7,530 nt of DNA from an uncultured Bacteroidota bacterium (GTDB lineage: Bacteria > Bacteroidota > Bacteroidia > Flavobacteriales > Flavobacteriaceae), in NCBI GenBank assembly GCA_903888655.1, contig CAISUR010000366.1:1-7530 (forward strand). The letters run 5' to 3'. Of the stretch, positions 6,624-7,530 are shown one piece after another (position 1 is the stretch's first letter; the number at the start of each line of letters is the position of its first letter). The position numbers and the translations under genes are program-made. The notes beneath the pieces are model-generated. The model had not been told where the DNA came from and did not search any database. It worked only from the letters and a program-made list of their open reading frames with translations.

Positions 6624-7484
6624 TTATCCTTTTAACGCCTCCGCACCACCAACAATCTCTAAGATTTCATTAGTAATAGCAGCTTGACGTGCTTTGTTGT
6701 AGGTTAATTTCAATTGATCTCTCAATTCGGTTGCATTGTCAGTAGCTTTGTGCATTGCTGTCATACGAGCGCCATGTTCTGATGCAAATGAATCTCTGAT
6801 AGCTTTATACAACTGTGTTTTCAATGACTTTGGAATTAATGTCAATACAATTTCTTCTTTTGATGGTTCAAAAATATAATCTCCTGAAGACACTGGTGTA
6901 TCAGATTTTACGGGAGCTAATGGCAAAAATTGTTCCGATTGAACGATTTGTGTTGCTGCATTTTTAAATTGATTGTAAACCAATTCAATTTTATCATAAT
7001 CGCCAGAAGTAAATTTGTCTGTTAATATTTGAGCAATTTCTGCAACATTATCAAATGTTAAATCATCAAAAACTTCACTTTTATTTCCAATAACCTTATT
7101 GGTTTTTCCTAGTGCGTCATTCCCTTTTTTACCAATAGCAAATATATCTACTTGTTTACCTGAGTAAGAATCGGCAATAGTTTTAGCTTGTTTGATTACA
7201 TTAGTATTAAAAGCACCACACAGACCTCTATTTGAGGTTATGGCAACAATTAAAACTTTGTTTACTTCACGTTGAACGGTAAAACTTCCACCTACTTCAC
7301 CATCAAGTGTTGCGCTTAAACTTTGTAATAATTCCGTTAGTTTTTCGGCATATGGACGCATAGCTGTAATTGCATCTTGTGCTTTCTTCAACTTTGCTGC
7401 AGAAACCATCTTCATCGCAGAAGTAATCTGCATCGTCGACGAAACGGAAGTAATTCTATTACGGATTTCCTTTAAGTTTGCCAT
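6624..7484 (-). CDS. atpG: F1F0 ATP synthase gamma subunit
   Basis: This is the central rotor shaft of F1, coupling rotation of the membrane c-ring to catalysis in the alpha3beta3 head on the cytoplasmic face of the inner membrane. The 286-residue length is typical. The N-terminal coiled-coil helix is conserved (NLKEIRNRITSV...TMQITSAMKMVSAAKL, about 3-32), as is the central Rossmann-like domain with TSNRGLCGAFN (83-93). The C-terminal helix carries the family signature ITNEILEIVGGAEAL (270-284). About residues 192-206 (KSDTPVSSGDYIFEP) look like a surface linker. The ATG at 7484-7482 gives the standard MANLKEIRNRI start. Upstream is a heptamer repeat array, and atpA is the expected next gene beyond the right edge. 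It is followed by a hairpin terminator, so it is probably the last gene of its atp transcription unit. Confidence 0.99.
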   Translation of the reverse strand: MANLKEIRNRITSVSSTMQITSAMKMVSAAKLKKAQDAITAMRPYAEKLTELLQSLSATLDGEVGGSFTVQREVNKVLIVAITSNRGLCGAFNTNVIKQAKTIADSYSGKQVDIFAIGKKGNDALGKTNKVIGNKSEVFDDLTFDNVAEIAQILTDKFTSGDYDKIELVYNQFKNAATQIVQSEQFLPLAPVKSDTPVSSGDYIFEPSKEEIVLTLIPKSLKTQLYKAIRDSFASEHGARMTAMHKATDNATELRDQLKLTYNKARQAAITNEILEIVGGAEALKG

Positions 7485-7493
7485 TTTTTTCTA

Positions 7494-7521
7494 GTAATTA
7501 GTGATTAGTAAATAGTCATTA
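7494..7521. repeat. Heptanucleotide tandem array upstream of atpG, four units
   Basis: On the minus strand four 7-base units run without a phase break: TAATGAC, TATTTAC, TAATCAC, TAATTAC (consensus TAATNAC), followed by TAG. On the plus strand these read GTAATTA, GTGATTA, GTAAATA, GTCATTA. The array ends 9 bases before the atpG start codon, so it lies in the atpA-atpG spacer if the usual gene order holds. The remaining bases to the window end (7522-7530) do not continue the motif. It is of the same style as the array beside dut. Confidence 0.6.
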
Positions 7522-7530
7522 GCTTGTCAC

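Overview
The window is AT-rich DNA that reads as a Bacteroidota genome, most likely Flavobacterium or a close relative. This rests on family-level protein resemblance, on promoter-like boxes of the Bacteroidota type (TAnnTTTG), on weak or absent Shine-Dalgarno sequences, and on the intergenic repeats. The species cannot be named from the sequence.

Layout. Positions 1-4326 hold four minus-strand genes, which in transcription order (right to left) are: a 14-TM polysaccharide or lipid-linked glycan flippase (2851-4326, TTG start); dut, dUTP diphosphatase (2417-2851, overlapping the flippase stop in a TAATG junction); a sugar-phosphate nucleotidyltransferase with a left-handed beta-helix tail (1241-2251); and a signal-peptide TPR protein (1-1213) whose C-terminus runs off the left edge. 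A 161-bp divergent region (4327-4487) carries candidate promoters for both directions. A plus-strand secreted prolyl-oligopeptidase-family peptidase follows (4488-6575). It converges on atpG, the F1 ATP synthase gamma subunit (6624-7484, minus strand), and the two are separated by one shared hairpin terminator.

How the genes fit together. Flippase, nucleotidyltransferase and TPR protein all point to cell-envelope biogenesis, with dut (nucleotide-pool housekeeping) embedded among them. From memory, a flippase / dut / nucleotidyltransferase / TPR order followed by DUF4292 and M23-peptidase genes recurs in Bacteroidota, so the next genes off the left edge may be those. atpG is normally downstream of atpA, which would lie just beyond the right edge. 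The peptidase sits between these housekeeping blocks in the opposite orientation and looks like a lineage-specific insertion.

The less ordinary content is small. There are two arrays of exactly phased heptanucleotides (2383-2417 and 7494-7521), both abutting gene ends. A second intergenic repeat of the CGCAAAGTTCGC type lies at 2269-2341. The peptidase has His in place of the Trp that stacks on the P1 proline in mammalian prolyl oligopeptidase. I see no CRISPR, tRNA or rRNA gene, transposase, toxin-antitoxin pair, phage gene or clear new multi-gene system. No gene-free stretch reaches 300 bases.
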